From NCBI GenBank assembly GCA_001599595.1, contig BCHH01000005.1:1681552-1745551 (forward strand): a stretch of 64,000 nt of DNA, in the 5' to 3' direction. Below the pieces are notes generated by a model. It searched no databases. It saw nothing but the letters and a program-made list of their open reading frames with translations, and was not told the origin of the DNA. The position numbers and the translations under genes are program-made. Below are positions 34,184 to 45,770 of the stretch, piece after piece (positions within the stretch are counted from its first letter, which is position 1; each line of letters begins with the position of its first letter). This DNA is from Beverwykella pulmonaria. Lineage: Eukaryota > Ascomycota > Dothideomycetes > Pleosporales > Melanommataceae.

Positions 34184-34693
34184 TGCAAGAGATTCAGATA
34201 AGCAAAAAATGGGGAAAAATGACAAGTATGGCGATTGCTCACGATAGACGAAAAGCAGGATAGGGATGAGGATTGTGAACTAGTGTTGAGATGAGAAAGG
34301 GAAAGACTAAGTAGCAAAGACAACTGCTATCTTTAAAGAAGCCTTCTTCCGGTTTTTCGTCCTGTAAGTCGAATCCTTCCTGTATAACTCACGTTGCGCT
34401 GCTTAGCCTTCCTCTGGACGTGGGTCTTGACCTCTGAGGAGCCACGGGCCGGACAGGAATCGTAGCGGCAAGAGCCACATGGTGACTTGATTCTCTCAAT
34501 CTGCACGTTCTGGACATTCTCGGACGAGTTTCGAGCTTCTCTTTTGTTCACCGTCGGAATCGGAGAATGGTCGATGACTTTTGCCGTCGCATATGTCTTG
34601 TTGGACGTAAGTGAGCGTTCGAGCGGAACAATTCTGAGCGCCGGTTTCCGTCGGGATGAGACGAAAACAGAAAAAGTGCACTAACTCCCTCCA
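34184..34693. promoter_or_regulatory. Shared bidirectional promoter of MFS transporter and Zn2Cys6 activator
   Basis: 510 bp between two divergent start codons (34183 minus, 34694 plus). CGG/CCG triplets, the half-site type bound by Zn2Cys6 proteins, are present (for example GTCGGAATCGGAG near 34553 and GCCGGTTTCCG near 34640). I cannot identify a specific operator. Non-ATG frames in this interval look spurious. Confidence 0.55.
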
Positions 34694-37567
34694 ATGAACG
34701 TCCTATCCATCAACGCCAACACCAACCATCCTACATATATCAACGTCTCCCCCGACGGCGGCGGGCAGCTTCATCGTTCATTTCCCGTCCTACCCATGCC
34801 GTCGGACGATGCAAGGAAACGGAAAGCGTGCCAGGCTTGCACGCGTGCGAAGGCGAAATGCTCGCCATTTGGCGACAGGCTGGATCTATGCTATCGATGT
34901 CAAAGGTTGAACAAGGAGTGCGTGTTCAACGAAGTGGCTAGGAAACGAGGAACAAAGACGCGCTCGTCAGTATTCATTTCTTTTGGTATTCACAATGCTC
35001 GAGTTTTGTTCTTAGCCACACTGTGGATTGTCACCTACGTAGAAAAATTAGTGGGACTTTGAGGTCTTATTTCCTACCTCCTGGCACATGCAGAGGGTAG
35101 CGTGGGTGGAAATCGATTCTCTTGTCTCACGGCTAGTCTGAGTGATCAGGCCGGTTGCAAGAGATTTTTCCTTACGGTAGAATTCCGCCTTTTCCAACAT
35201 GCCTACCTACGTTATGCAACCCTCCTTCTCGTAATTACTCAATTTCCGACCCTTCCGATCTCTGTTCACAACAACCTGTATTGTTCTTTCACTTCAATGG
35301 GCCACGTCTTGCACCTGCCTCGCTTGACCAGGCTTTCAGCACGTCGCTTATCACTGTGACTGACTTAGATAGGCAGGCGCGTGAAACAATTAGAGCAACG
35401 TGTAGAGAGCCTGATCGATTTACTAGGCGCCAACGGCCAACCCGCCGGAACTCAACCAACTGAGAGCGAGCCAGTCACGACCGCATCTAGGAGCGTTGTC
35501 ACGAGCGGGTTCTTTTATCCTACAGTACCCCCAACTGACACAGTGAACCCTACCAACAACTATACTACTCCTGCAGATACACCAGAAGGCCTCTCAATAA
35601 AGCATGGCGAAGTCAAGGCTTTCGATCCCATCGAAGCTGGGATCCTCAAAGAGGATCGTGCTGGTTACCTTCTGGACCAATTCAGAGATTCTTTCGTATT
35701 GTCCTTCCCTTTTGTAGTGATACCCAGGTCTGCCACTGTCAATACGATGCGCCGATACGAACCATTTCTCTTCCTCGCCATCATGGCAACTATGACCTTC
35801 GAAACGCCTTCAATCCAACACACTCTCGCCGAAGAGCTCAAAAGCCAAATAGCGTCACGGATCATCGGCCACTCGCACAAAAGCCTCGAGATTCTACAAG
35901 GACTACTGGTCTATGTGGCATGGTACCATTCCTTCTACAGACCAAAGAACCAACAACTGGCAATCGTTTTACACTTATGTCTTGCCATGGCCCAGGATCT
36001 CAACCTGACCAAAGGTTCGAAGAACAAGGCGCGCAAGCCAACACCGCTGGGAAATATGCGCGACTCAACGGAGCAGTCTGCGGCTGAGATGCGAGCTTTC
36101 CTAGGAACTTATTTCGTTTTGGCGGCGTGGGTATACACCTGGCTATACTATAGTGCAAAACTCATTGAAGCTGACTGGGCTAGATTTGCGCAAGCCTTCC
36201 GGAAAGGCAGCACATTGAGCCACACCAAGTACATGGCCCAGTGCTGCAGAACCCTCACCGAGGAACAAGAAAATCCTACCGACGCTTTGATTGCGCCTCT
36301 CATCAAGATGAGCGAGTTGATGTGCCGTATCAACGACCACTTTTCGTATGATGACGTCGACCAAGCAGAAATCAAAGGCGATATGATGCTAGAAATGTCC
36401 ATGAGCAACTTCCGCAGCGAGCTGGAGCGGATCAAAGACACTATACCTCTATCCGTACAGCCGAATAGTAAGTTTCCAGCGCTTCTCAGCCCTATCCATG
36501 CCGTCTAATCACAGAGATCAACAGAAACCTTGAAGCTCTATACTGGTTTGCTCGACATGTGGATCCACGAGTGTTGCCTCCACAGTTCACTTTGGACTCC
36601 ATCAGCTAACAACACCACAACTGCGTTCTCCGCCTCAAGAATCAACACTCTCTCCCACACCCTCCAGGCCGTCAAGGCATATCTCAACACGCTCCTCGAC
36701 ACGCCCCAAAACTCGCTCTACCATCTTGCTTTTCCCTCTTGGTCGGGCTGGTTCTACGCCGTCATCGTAGCCTGCAAGCTGGTCTTCCTCTCATACAACG
36801 AGCACTCCGGCCAAAGCAGCCTCGATGCCTTGCCTCACGAACTGAATCAATTCCTGCCAGACCATTTCCGATCCAGCCATACAACCCATCCATCAAACCC
36901 ATACCCGCAATCTACCTATTGGGATCCAGTCTCCGTTGCTGGAGAAGCCGGGATCTTAGAGTTGTTCGAGAGGTTTGTCGAGAAGTTGAAGTTCACGTTT
37001 CCGCCTGAGGAGGACGACTGGAGCGATGAGACGGTGGACAGGGATCCGTTATTCAACATTACGTGTCTGCAGCGGAGTTTGCTCAATGGGTTCAATAAGA
37101 AGATGAAGGAGTACACATCAAGATCTCACAACACCACCACCAACAGCACGACCAACGCCGCCCCTTCTTCCCACCAACCCAACTCCAACACAGATACCGA
37201 CGACACTGCCAATAGTAATACTACTACTATCAACCCCATAGCGCAGTACATCCAATCCCGCGCCCTACATCCCACACCAACGCCCTACCACGGCGTGCCC
37301 TCTCCCTTTCGCCCCCTGCACCCAGGGGTTCCAAACGACAACAACAGCGAGAACCCAACCGCGTTCCTGCTCGACCAGATGCACAAACAACCCGTCCCCG
37401 GGTTGACGGCGTTGAATTTCAACGCGCTGAATTTCGAGGGTGTTGAGTTCAACACCGATGGCAACGAAAAAGCGATGGCAAATGAAAGTGACGGAGGCGG
37501 GGTGAGCGGCCACGACGACTGGGTGTGGGAGGCCATGATGCAAGACTTCAGCATGCCCGGGATGTAA
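34694..37567 (+). CDS. Zn(II)2Cys6 fungal transcription factor
   Basis: Nuclear DNA-binding regulator. Three exons (34694-34965, 35377-36467, 36525-37567) give 801 aa. The binuclear zinc cluster is CQACTRAKAKC-9-CYRCQRLNKEC, Cys at 46, 49, 56, 66, 69 and 76, preceded by basic DARKRKA. The first intron (34966-35376, 411 nt) joins KRGTKTRS to RVKQLEQRVESLIDLLG, a coiled-coil dimerisation helix. The middle region has the fungal-TF-like sequence PFLFLAIMATMTFETPSIQ, LVYVAWYHSFYRPKNQQ and LCLAMAQDLNL. The C-terminal 150 residues are Asn/Thr/Pro rich with a possible acidic activation end (DDWVWEAMMQDFSMPGM). Being divergent to a DHA2 exporter, it may control that gene. Targets unknown. Confidence 0.92.
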
Positions 37568-38674
37568 GCTGCGCAGCCGCCAGCAAGGCGGCGTTTAGAA
37601 CTGACCAGCTCGCCGTCATCTCGTCCCAGACAACGCCCAGAATGTTTAAAAAAAAATTCTATGCAAGATCTTCCCTTCCCGCATGTCCAGAGCCGCAGCA
37701 ACCCGGCCTGTGGCGTCGGTATTTACCGCCACACTTACCTTTTTTACACCGCCAATCCTTGTAACAGGGAGGAAAATCTCTGCAGGTCCGAAGCTGCATA
37801 ATCGGTGCGCTAACGGCATCCAGAGCGTGCCGCGTTCCGGAATGTACACCAAGTGGATACAACGTGTAAAATGGGTGGAATGCGGGGAACCTTGCTGGAA
37901 CGTTTGACTTCAACGTGTTCTCGTCAGGAGGCAGATCAAGTGGTACGATGTGTCAGGATGGGTTAATGTATTCTGAGGTGCGCAATGTGAGTGAGATGCA
38001 TGACGGGCGGAGGAGCGGAAACTGAGGACAGAGGCAAGACATGCAGAGCATCCCATTGAGTGAATCCCATGCCCAGGTCAGCAACGCACACTTTCACAAT
38101 CGCAGACAGCAAGCAAAGCGTAGTTATGGAAAGTTGGAAGTCGTATCAATGTATTAACTATTTAACCAAGCACCATGCTCCCAAACAAATCAGCAAAAAG
38201 GAACATTTGATCGTTCCGCCCTCACCGGCGCGCAATAATCCTGGGTATATCCTTCGCCGCCGCTGGTTGTGAAAATGTTTCAAACAAGTATAGCTGCTTG
38301 TGCCTGCCCTCTTCGCAAGGCGGCTCTGGCTTTCGTGCTGGGTATCAATGCAATGGTGCTGCCATTTCGCTGAACGCCCAGATGGTGGCCAAAACTCCTT
38401 GGTGGTTGTTTGATGATGAAAATGAAATCAAAGGCTTTTCGGTGTCATGGTATTATGTACAGATGCTGGTGTGTGGTGGATTAGGGGAGTGGGTGTTGGA
38501 GGATGGAAATGTGGAGGGATGCAGCTCCCCAAAAACGCCTTGCTCGCAATGCTTGTCGATGAATGTCCGAGAATCAGAACCAGCTCGTCATCGGATATTG
38601 GTGAAACGCCGTGAACCGTGATAGAAGAAGCCGTAGAAGGCCGATTGGAATGCGTAGACAGCTCAACTCGATGC
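37568..38674. other. Intergenic between convergent genes
   Basis: 3' flanks of the activator (plus) and the DUF3602 gene (minus). Contains an A9 run near 37648. Short open frames only; none with family resemblance. Confidence 0.45.
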
Positions 38675-39136
38675 TTAGTGGGAGAACTGGCGGGAGACCC
38701 TGTGCCAGGCGCCCTCGATGCTGCGGCGAACACCGTTCTCGCTCTCGGAGGAAGACTGAGAGGAAGTCGAGTTCTGGCGGTGGGGACGCGGGTTCATTTC
38801 GTTGACCGTGTTGCCGGCTCCGCCACGGCCGACGTGGTAGACGGGTGCGGCGTGCTCGCGGAGGCGCTCCTGCTGGGCGAGTTCCTCATCGAAGCTGAAC
38901 ATGGCGCGCTCCTTCTCGCGGTGGACGTTGCCGGCTCCGCCGCGGCCAGTGGTGAAGAGAGCGTTGGATGGCGGGGGAGTCAGCTTGACGAGCGAGGCGG
39001 GGCCAGAGGCGTTGCGGCCGCTGGAGACAGAGGCAGGGTTGACGCGAGTGGCATTGCCAGCGCCGCCACGGCCAGCGTAGTAGATGTGGGAGGCCGGGAC
39101 GGACGGGTGGGGCTCGGTGATGTGGTAGGAAGGCAT
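38675..39136 (-). CDS. DUF3602 protein with three GRGGAGN motifs
   Basis: Small protein of the DUF3602 family, which includes yeast Par32, a TORC1-linked phosphoprotein acting on ammonium transporters. Single exon, 153 aa from ATG 39136 (MPSYHITEPHPSVP). The family motif occurs three times: YYAGRGGAGNATR near residue 20, FTTGRGGAGNVHR near 62, and YHVGRGGAGNTVNE near 102. Between motifs 2 and 3 lies EKERAMFSFDEELAQQERLREH, a charged helix. The C-terminus is Ser-rich (NSTSSQSSSESENG), fitting phosphorylation. The 5' UTR on its strand is CAC/ACC rich, and a TATATAAG element lies about 220 bp upstream of the ATG (around 39354-39363). Short members of this family are common in filamentous fungi; the exact role here is unknown. 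Confidence 0.9.
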   Translation of the reverse strand: MPSYHITEPHPSVPASHIYYAGRGGAGNATRVNPASVSSGRNASGPASLVKLTPPPSNALFTTGRGGAGNVHREKERAMFSFDEELAQQERLREHAAPVYHVGRGGAGNTVNEMNPRPHRQNSTSSQSSSESENGVRRSIEGAWHRVSRQFSH

Positions 39137-41259
39137 TTTCTTGGTGGTGGTAATGGTGGTGGTGTTGAGGTTTTGTTGTGGTAGTTGCTGGTGGTAGTGG
39201 TGGATGTTGGAGTGGATGTTGGGAGTTGGTGGTATATCGAGTGGCGAGTATCAAGTGTTAGGTCTGGAAGATCTGGGGTAGTAATTTGTAGTAGTGTGGA
39301 AGATCTGGTGCTGCAGTGATGTGATGGTCGAAAGAGGAACCCCCGGACAGGCGTCTTATATACCTGAGGTGACTCAACCACCATGGCGAACAGCATGAGT
39401 GAGCACCATGGTCCCAGACCAGCGGACCAGAAATCTCTGCGGCGCCGAACCAGAGCATCGTGACACAGCACGAGCGGGCTCCGCTGCGCAGGCGGCCCCT
39501 GGACTTGGCCGGCCTGTCTCCAGCACTTTGCAGTTAACGGCAACCGCTTGATCATGCGTGCGTCGAAACGCGCAGACAGAGAAGACGTCGACCTTCGTTG
39601 CCCAGCGAGGCGCGTAGCCAGCCCGAGCACGCCGTCTTGGCGCCGGATTCGATCGCGTAATAGTGCGCCTCGCCTGCACAGCACCTGACGCCCTGCCGCC
39701 ACGGCGACTGGTCGCACCCGTTTCTGTTACCCCCAGGAAACTGCCAGAAATATCGACTGCAAATTTCTGCGCCCAAGGCGCCATCGCGCGCCCTGAGATG
39801 GTGACGCGAACTGACGCTGCTGGCGTTGCAGAACAGAGCAAGCCGGTGCGCGCCCGCTGCGACCGCAGGCGAGCCGCGAACGAAAGCATCTCGTCTGAAT
39901 TTTCCGGCCGCCCCTCCACACCGCGCCCTCTGTTTTTCCCTCAGCTCGTCTCGCCATCCGCCATCGTGAGCTGGTTGCTGGTGTCGTCGTTGACCGTCTC
40001 CCGGTCGACGACAGGTGGTGCGTGGTGTGCCCTGGTCCGATCCATTTGTGACGGCCCTGGTTCGCAATTAGCTCGCTGTGCAGCGCTCGACAGCGGACAT
40101 GCTGCAGGAACCAACAAGCTGAGCACGCCCTCGCTGGCTCTGGTCCTCGGTGGTCCTCTGCCGCACGGCAAGCGCTGGCATCTCTCGTCCCCGCCCTGGC
40201 TGAGGAACCGGCGGTCTCGAGCATTCTCCTCGGCTGCCGAGGCCGTCGCGCATGACGTCGACCATCGTGAGATGGCGAGATTCGAGGTTGGAGCCAGGGG
40301 CGAGGTCCCAGTTCCAGTCTACTGTCGCTGGCTGGACTGGGCTGAGCTGGTCAGTCACCGGACGGGCCCTCCGCCTTCCAGCGCTTCCCTGCCAAACGCG
40401 CGCAATGTCACCGTCACTGATCGTCGCCATTCGCAGCACCATTGTCCCCTTCGCGCTCGTCACTCGCCAGTCATAGAAATGACAGAAAACGGCTTACAGG
40501 CCCTTTTTGCGCTCTGCCGTCATGTCTGCTGTGGCACATGGCGCCATCTAGCGCCAAATATCCAGCGCATCGCCTCATCGCTCATTTCAAACACCAAAAG
40601 TCACCAGGTCAGCCCATGACTAAAAAAACTCACGATCCTTGGCGGCACCCACGGCATTCTCGACCCCTTTTTCTTCACCGTCTATTTTGCTATTTCGCTT
40701 CTGCTTCGTCCACGCGGTAGCTGCTGTACGCATGTACACGCTGCTGCTACTGCCAGCGCCAGTGCCGGTGCATCATTTGACTTGCGCCCGAATCGTAGGG
40801 TATCCCAATGAGCAGGAAGGGGGAAAAAAAAACGCCATTCATGCCCTGCAACGCTCAATCCGCAACCCGTCTGACCTGCCGCATAGGATGCCATGCCGTG
40901 ACAAAAGTTAAGTAACAGAAACCCTCCAAGAGCAAAAATGCGGTCAGCAACTCACTATAGATGCGGGGAAGTAAACGACTTGCTAGCACTCCCGAGCTGC
41001 CGCCTACAAAGCTCAGGAAACCAGCCCCATTCCAGTCTGACGTGTAGATCTGTTGAATATCCGGCCTCCCGCCAGGCAAGGTAGCGCAGTGATGCTGGGT
41101 CGCCGGGTCTGAGCGTTCCGAATCCATGACTAACGCCGCACCCCAAGCGTCCTGCAGCCTTCCCGAACGATGCTTGAGCTTTTGCGGAGGCGGGAAGGCC
41201 GCCTGTTGAGAACCGCAGGCCTGCCAAATGAAGGCCTGCGATGCCACAACGCGTGCGCC
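39137..41259. other. GC-rich intergenic block without a supported gene
   Basis: About 2.1 kb. 39143-39230 is the ACC-rich leader of the DUF3602 gene. From 39400 to 40600 the sequence is GC-rich and carries long overlapping frames on both strands (the longest 39663-40619, starting at GTG); their Ala/Arg/Ser composition and lack of motifs suggest chance. 40610-41259 includes the ARP1 3' flank. Confidence 0.45.
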
Positions 41260-42585
41260 CTAGGCGAATTTGGTGTGGATGATGTCCGGATTCTCCTGCC
41301 ACTCGTCCTTCTCCACCCACATCTGCACCTCCGTGTTAGCTTGACAGTAGATGCATCGTTTCATGACACAAGAAACCTACCTTTTTGAATGTACTCAGGC
41401 CAGCGAGGATGCTGCCGCCCGTCCACGTAGTGTATATCCGCTCTGGAGGCGCCAGGATCTTGATCCGCATGTCCTTCACCGCCAGTCGCTGTACTTCGTG
41501 AAGCAGCCTGTTGCCGAAGCCCTTTGTCAGTGTGGAGCCCCCAGAGAGCACAATGTTTCCGTATAACGACTTGCGGAGGTCCATGTCGGTCCGATGGATG
41601 GCCTCGACCACGATCTGGTGCACACCAGGGTACTCGAGTCCGATAATCTCAGGGTTAAATAGAATCTCCGGCGCCCGGAATCGCTCTGCGCCAACCTGTA
41701 CATAACATGTCAGTCAGCTCGGTGCCAGCTGTTGTACTTGACGTTCGGCCCACCTTCAACTTCTGCCCATCTGGCAGCATGTACTCGACGCTCTTCCCGT
41801 CCGTTCTCGCGGCGCCCGACCACTCCTTCTCCTCTTTCGCAGGGTCCAGCGCAACATAGCCTGTTGTCTCCTTGATGTGCTTGACCGTCTCCTTCTCCGC
41901 GCTGGTGTGGAAGATTCGCCCGCTTTTCCTCAGCAGTTGCTGCATGTGCTCTGTCACGTCTCTGCCCGCCACGTCTATCCGTCTGATGCTGTTGGGTATC
42001 GCGAATCCTTGGAACACAGGTACTGCGTGTGACACTCCATCTCCAGAATCCAGCACGATTCCAGTGGTCTTGCCCGAAGCGTATAGGGAGAGCACGGCTT
42101 GCACCGAGGTGTACAGGGCGGGAACGTTGAACGTCTCAAAGAGGATCTGGGCGGCCGTGTCGCGGTTTTCTCGGGGGTTTAGTGGCGGTTCTGTGAGGAG
42201 GACTGGGTGCTGCGGGGCACGAAGAGAAATTAGCTTCCGCCTTCTCTCATAGCAATCGAGCTTGCGAGGTGCGACTCACATCTTCGCTGACCGTTTTCAA
42301 TTCCTCTGTGTAAACATACTGCCATATCCTCTCCATGTCGTCCCAGTCTGTGACAATGCCATGCTCGAGCGGATAATTTATCTTGAACAGACCCCTATAC
42401 TGTTGTGCCTGCGGTCCGATGAACACATCACCCTCCAGAGCACCTGCCATGGTCCGTATGTGTTTCGGCCGGCCGACAAAGGAAGGGAAGAAGCATTTGG
42501 GCACGTCTTGTCCCGCAAAGCCCGCGCGGATGGTGCCGCTGCCGTTATCGAGCACGATGGGCGCATTGTGGAGTCTGGAGCCCAT
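41260..42585 (-). CDS. ARP1: Actin-related protein 1 (centractin), dynactin filament subunit
   Basis: Forms the short actin-like filament of dynactin, which links dynein to cargo for nuclear and organelle movement along microtubules; equivalent to Neurospora ro-4. Four exons (42585-42280, 42209-41754, 41695-41381, 41322-41260) give 379 aa, the normal length. The start reads [20 protein letters not shown], with [11 protein letters not shown] following. Nucleotide-pocket motifs are [25 protein letters not shown] and [18 protein letters not shown]1-type features are [37 protein letters not shown] and the final exon [20 protein letters not shown]. Introns are 58-70 nt with GT-AG. ARP1 identity over conventional actin is clear from [20 protein letters not shown]. 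Confidence 0.96.
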
Positions 42586-45500
42586 TGCGGGGGAGCTGGC
42601 AATCTGAGATTAATGAGTTAGAGGCGACAGTGACGCTGTCGTATTCGCAAGGAGAGAAAGAGATAAGGCTGCCTGAGGTCGTGAGGGAGGAGCTATATTG
42701 ATGAGTGCATCTTTCGTGGTCGACAGCTCCAAAGTCGCGAAACAAACCACCGACGCGAGATTGGAATTTCGGCAGGGATCCCTAGCTACTATCACGTGCA
42801 CACAGCTCCTACTTCCGATCGAAATCTCGACCGACTACATGATTGCAGCCAAATTTGGTAAGAGATTTGTACTGAATTTCGTTGAATCTGCTTGAATCGG
42901 GCCATAGTGTAGTGAAAATGTAGCCTAGGCTACTTTAGAGGACCAGAGTTTCCTTCTGACTTCTACTAACCATAGATTGTATCAAGGTAAAAAATCAATT
43001 GACTTGGCATGTTGAAAGGGTTCTGCTACCGGAACATTGGAGGAGGCAGGAAAGCTCTCATTAAACAATGCAATCTCAACTGCGACCACATGCTTCGTGG
43101 TGCCTTTTAGGAGACTTGGACAGTCAGCAGTCGACCAGACTATGCCAACCTCCAAGGAATAACAAACGTCAATCTATGAGAAACCACTGCCAGATCTTGT
43201 ACGTGCGCGTGAGTCATCGATATGATGCAATAAATATGGAGTGATGATGAGTTGAGGGTCTCTTTCAAAACCTTTCCGTGCATGCGTCATTTATGCGCCA
43301 TCCCCAAAGTGGCGCGGTGGTAAGACGTCTAGAACTGATCCCCAACTGAACATCTCCGACATCTCCGATTCTGACTTCAATCTCTCGTTTCTTGCTGCCA
43401 GAAAAGCCAGGTGCTTTATTGCGGTATGATGGGTGTTTCTTGTGCAGAACTTGACACTAAGCAGGAGGACTCTTCACACATACAATGGCCTCAAGTGGGG
43501 TTAGGCCAGTGGCTCTGGATCCTAGCTGATGCTTTTTATAAGCACAAAGTGCTTGTAGGAATGCACTTCGTGGGTCCATTCTCAAAATTCACAGGAAGCA
43601 TTCAAAAGCGCTGGCTTTTGAAATATTGGCTGGAGCTCTCGCATTAAATTTTCAACTGCGTGCCATGCTATGGAAGCCAGCCAAGAGACAGCCTTCTACA
43701 AGTTACTGCACGATACTTTACGTATGCTGCAAGGTGACGCCTTTCGCTGGCTAGTGCGAGAATGGATTGTATACATCAGGATGTAGTACAAAAAGGTAAA
43801 ACATACTCTCTACGGAGTTATTGTCGATCGCGACTACTCTATCCACTTTCGGTGTTGTTTCTTACGCTCGAGGGGTTGTGGTTGCCTTGCTTTACGAGGG
43901 TGTCTTTCAAGCCTACAAATAACAAAGATTCGACCAGAATTTCTTGCAGTGAAAGAAAGCCTTCGCCGGCACTCTGTTATTTATTTTTCCAATCTACCTG
44001 TTTGCTCCAAGCTACCTGCTTCTTCCAATATATCCTGTCAATCCCTATCACCTCTGCTAGGCCCTTTTTCTGCCCCCGTTTGTAGTTTGGATAGGGAACA
44101 GATTAGACTAGACTCTCGCTAGATGCTCACTGCGATACATGCCATTATACATTTGTATGCTCGTGTAATATTTTAGACTTTCATTCGCTAGACAACCTTT
44201 CATTTACACTCTGGGAGTGTATAGTACCGAGTTTGAAATCTTCGCAAATGGGTGTTTGTCGGTCTCTTTTTGTGGGTACTTAAATCTTAGAGATACATGA
44301 GTAACGAGACCACTATGTGATGCCTGTCAACTTGAGTAGAAATTACCTATCGGCACAACCTCCCACCAAAATTGTCCATGCATCCCCATATCACATATGC
44401 CTGGCACGTTCTCATATTTCAGACTAAAATCCACCAGAGTCCCATAAGCATTGCCAGTTTGGCTTTTTGGTAGCAGTTTCAGGCCCTGTAATGGCGTGTA
44501 AATGTTTCAACTTTCTAACTCTTTACGTATTATATGCCTGTTCTAGATTCCGCTGTATTGAAGTGAGAATGATACCATGCCGAAATCTAGCATTTCTTTT
44601 AAGAACATATGAGTGCAACTCCTCGTTCTCTCCCCATACTCATAATGGTGTACTATTTCCATACATATTATAGACGAGCACGCTTGTCATCGCATAGACC
44701 GGCGAACACGCCACTCCATAACATTAGATTCAAGGAATTTGAGTCAAGCTCAATCAAACCAACATTGTCGCTTAGACTTTCACATTCGTTCAATGCACTG
44801 TCTTTTAGCTTCCATCATTCCCCGAAGAAAGAAGGGCCTCAGCATGCAGCAACGGTGGGCATCTTTGTCTTCATAGCTCATGTCTAGAAGTGTGACCAAA
44901 TACACACATAAACGAAGCATGGCATTCTTTTAGAACCACAGGGCGGAAAAGCACTACGTAGGCCAATGTGTGCCATGTTTTAGTTCCCTCATTTCCTACA
45001 ATAAAACTGTTATAAGAGGGGCGACTTATTTTAAGGACTGAAAGTAGGGAGGAAGATGCAGCAAGTGAGACCAGGATTTTATATGTCTAAGCACTAGGCA
45101 CACATGGGCATGAATTTTCGGAGTCAGTATGTGTGCTCTTTTGTCTAGGCGGGCGGATGGTGGGGGCTGCGAAGTGGAGGCGGCAGGGGGAATATCAGAG
45201 ATCTGTATCCGATACTTCCACCACGCCGCTGAACCACTTTGTGATGAGCAGGCAGATTATCACCAACTATACAGCTATGAGAAGGAAACAAGTTTTGACG
45301 ATTTATTCCATTTGGTGCGTGCAAAGGTGTACGTGTATAGCTGTGTCAAGCATCTATTCTCCTCGGAGGCATCATTAATTCGGTAAGTGGAAGCTAGTTG
45401 TTTGTGAATTGACGCCTGTCCGTGCTACTACTTGATTCTCGAAGACCATAGGATTTTCCATATGAGCAATCCGTACTATTTCCCTTGTACGCCTGATAGA

Positions 45501-45770
45501 ACTGCACTGTGTGATGGAGAAGCTGCTTGTTACCCATAGATATATAACCTAGCTAGTTCTTGGCTAACGAGAGCACATCAGCACTGAAATTAGTTACTAT
45601 TCTACAGTGTTCCTAGCTACGGAAAAACTTATTTGCTCAACAGCATCAAGGAGAAACTTGGAAGTAACGGTCATTTCAAAATTGTAGACGGCTTAGAGGT
45701 GATTGATTAAGTTGTTCCTAATGGTCTAGAGGAGCTCAAACGACTTTCGCTAGAGAAGGTAGTATCCTAC
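42586..45770. other. Gene-poor interval of 3.2 kb
   Basis: Next to ARP1 (42586-42900) is its promoter. The remainder is AT-richer than average, with only short frames from non-ATG or weak starts (for example 43411-43647 and 45129-45386) that show no motif. I found no inverted repeats, tRNA or rRNA. A box-A-like GCGCGGTGGTAAGAC at about 43312 has no matching T-arm. Confidence 0.4.

Noticed and set aside
34487..34684. Small open frames inside the MFS/activator promoter
   Set aside because: Start at non-ATG codons, overlap each other on both strands, and no motif.
30149..37567. Secondary-metabolite gene cluster
   Set aside because: No polyketide synthase, peptide synthetase, terpene cyclase or prenyltransferase is present in the window; only the transporter, activator and dehydrogenase are seen.
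39663..40619. 318-codon plus-strand open frame
   Set aside because: Starts at GTG, has no motif or intron signals, and overlaps equally long minus-strand frames. Kept only as a low-interest observation.
43305..43400. tRNA-like GCGCGGTGGTAAGAC
   Set aside because: No T-loop consensus follows within tRNA distance.
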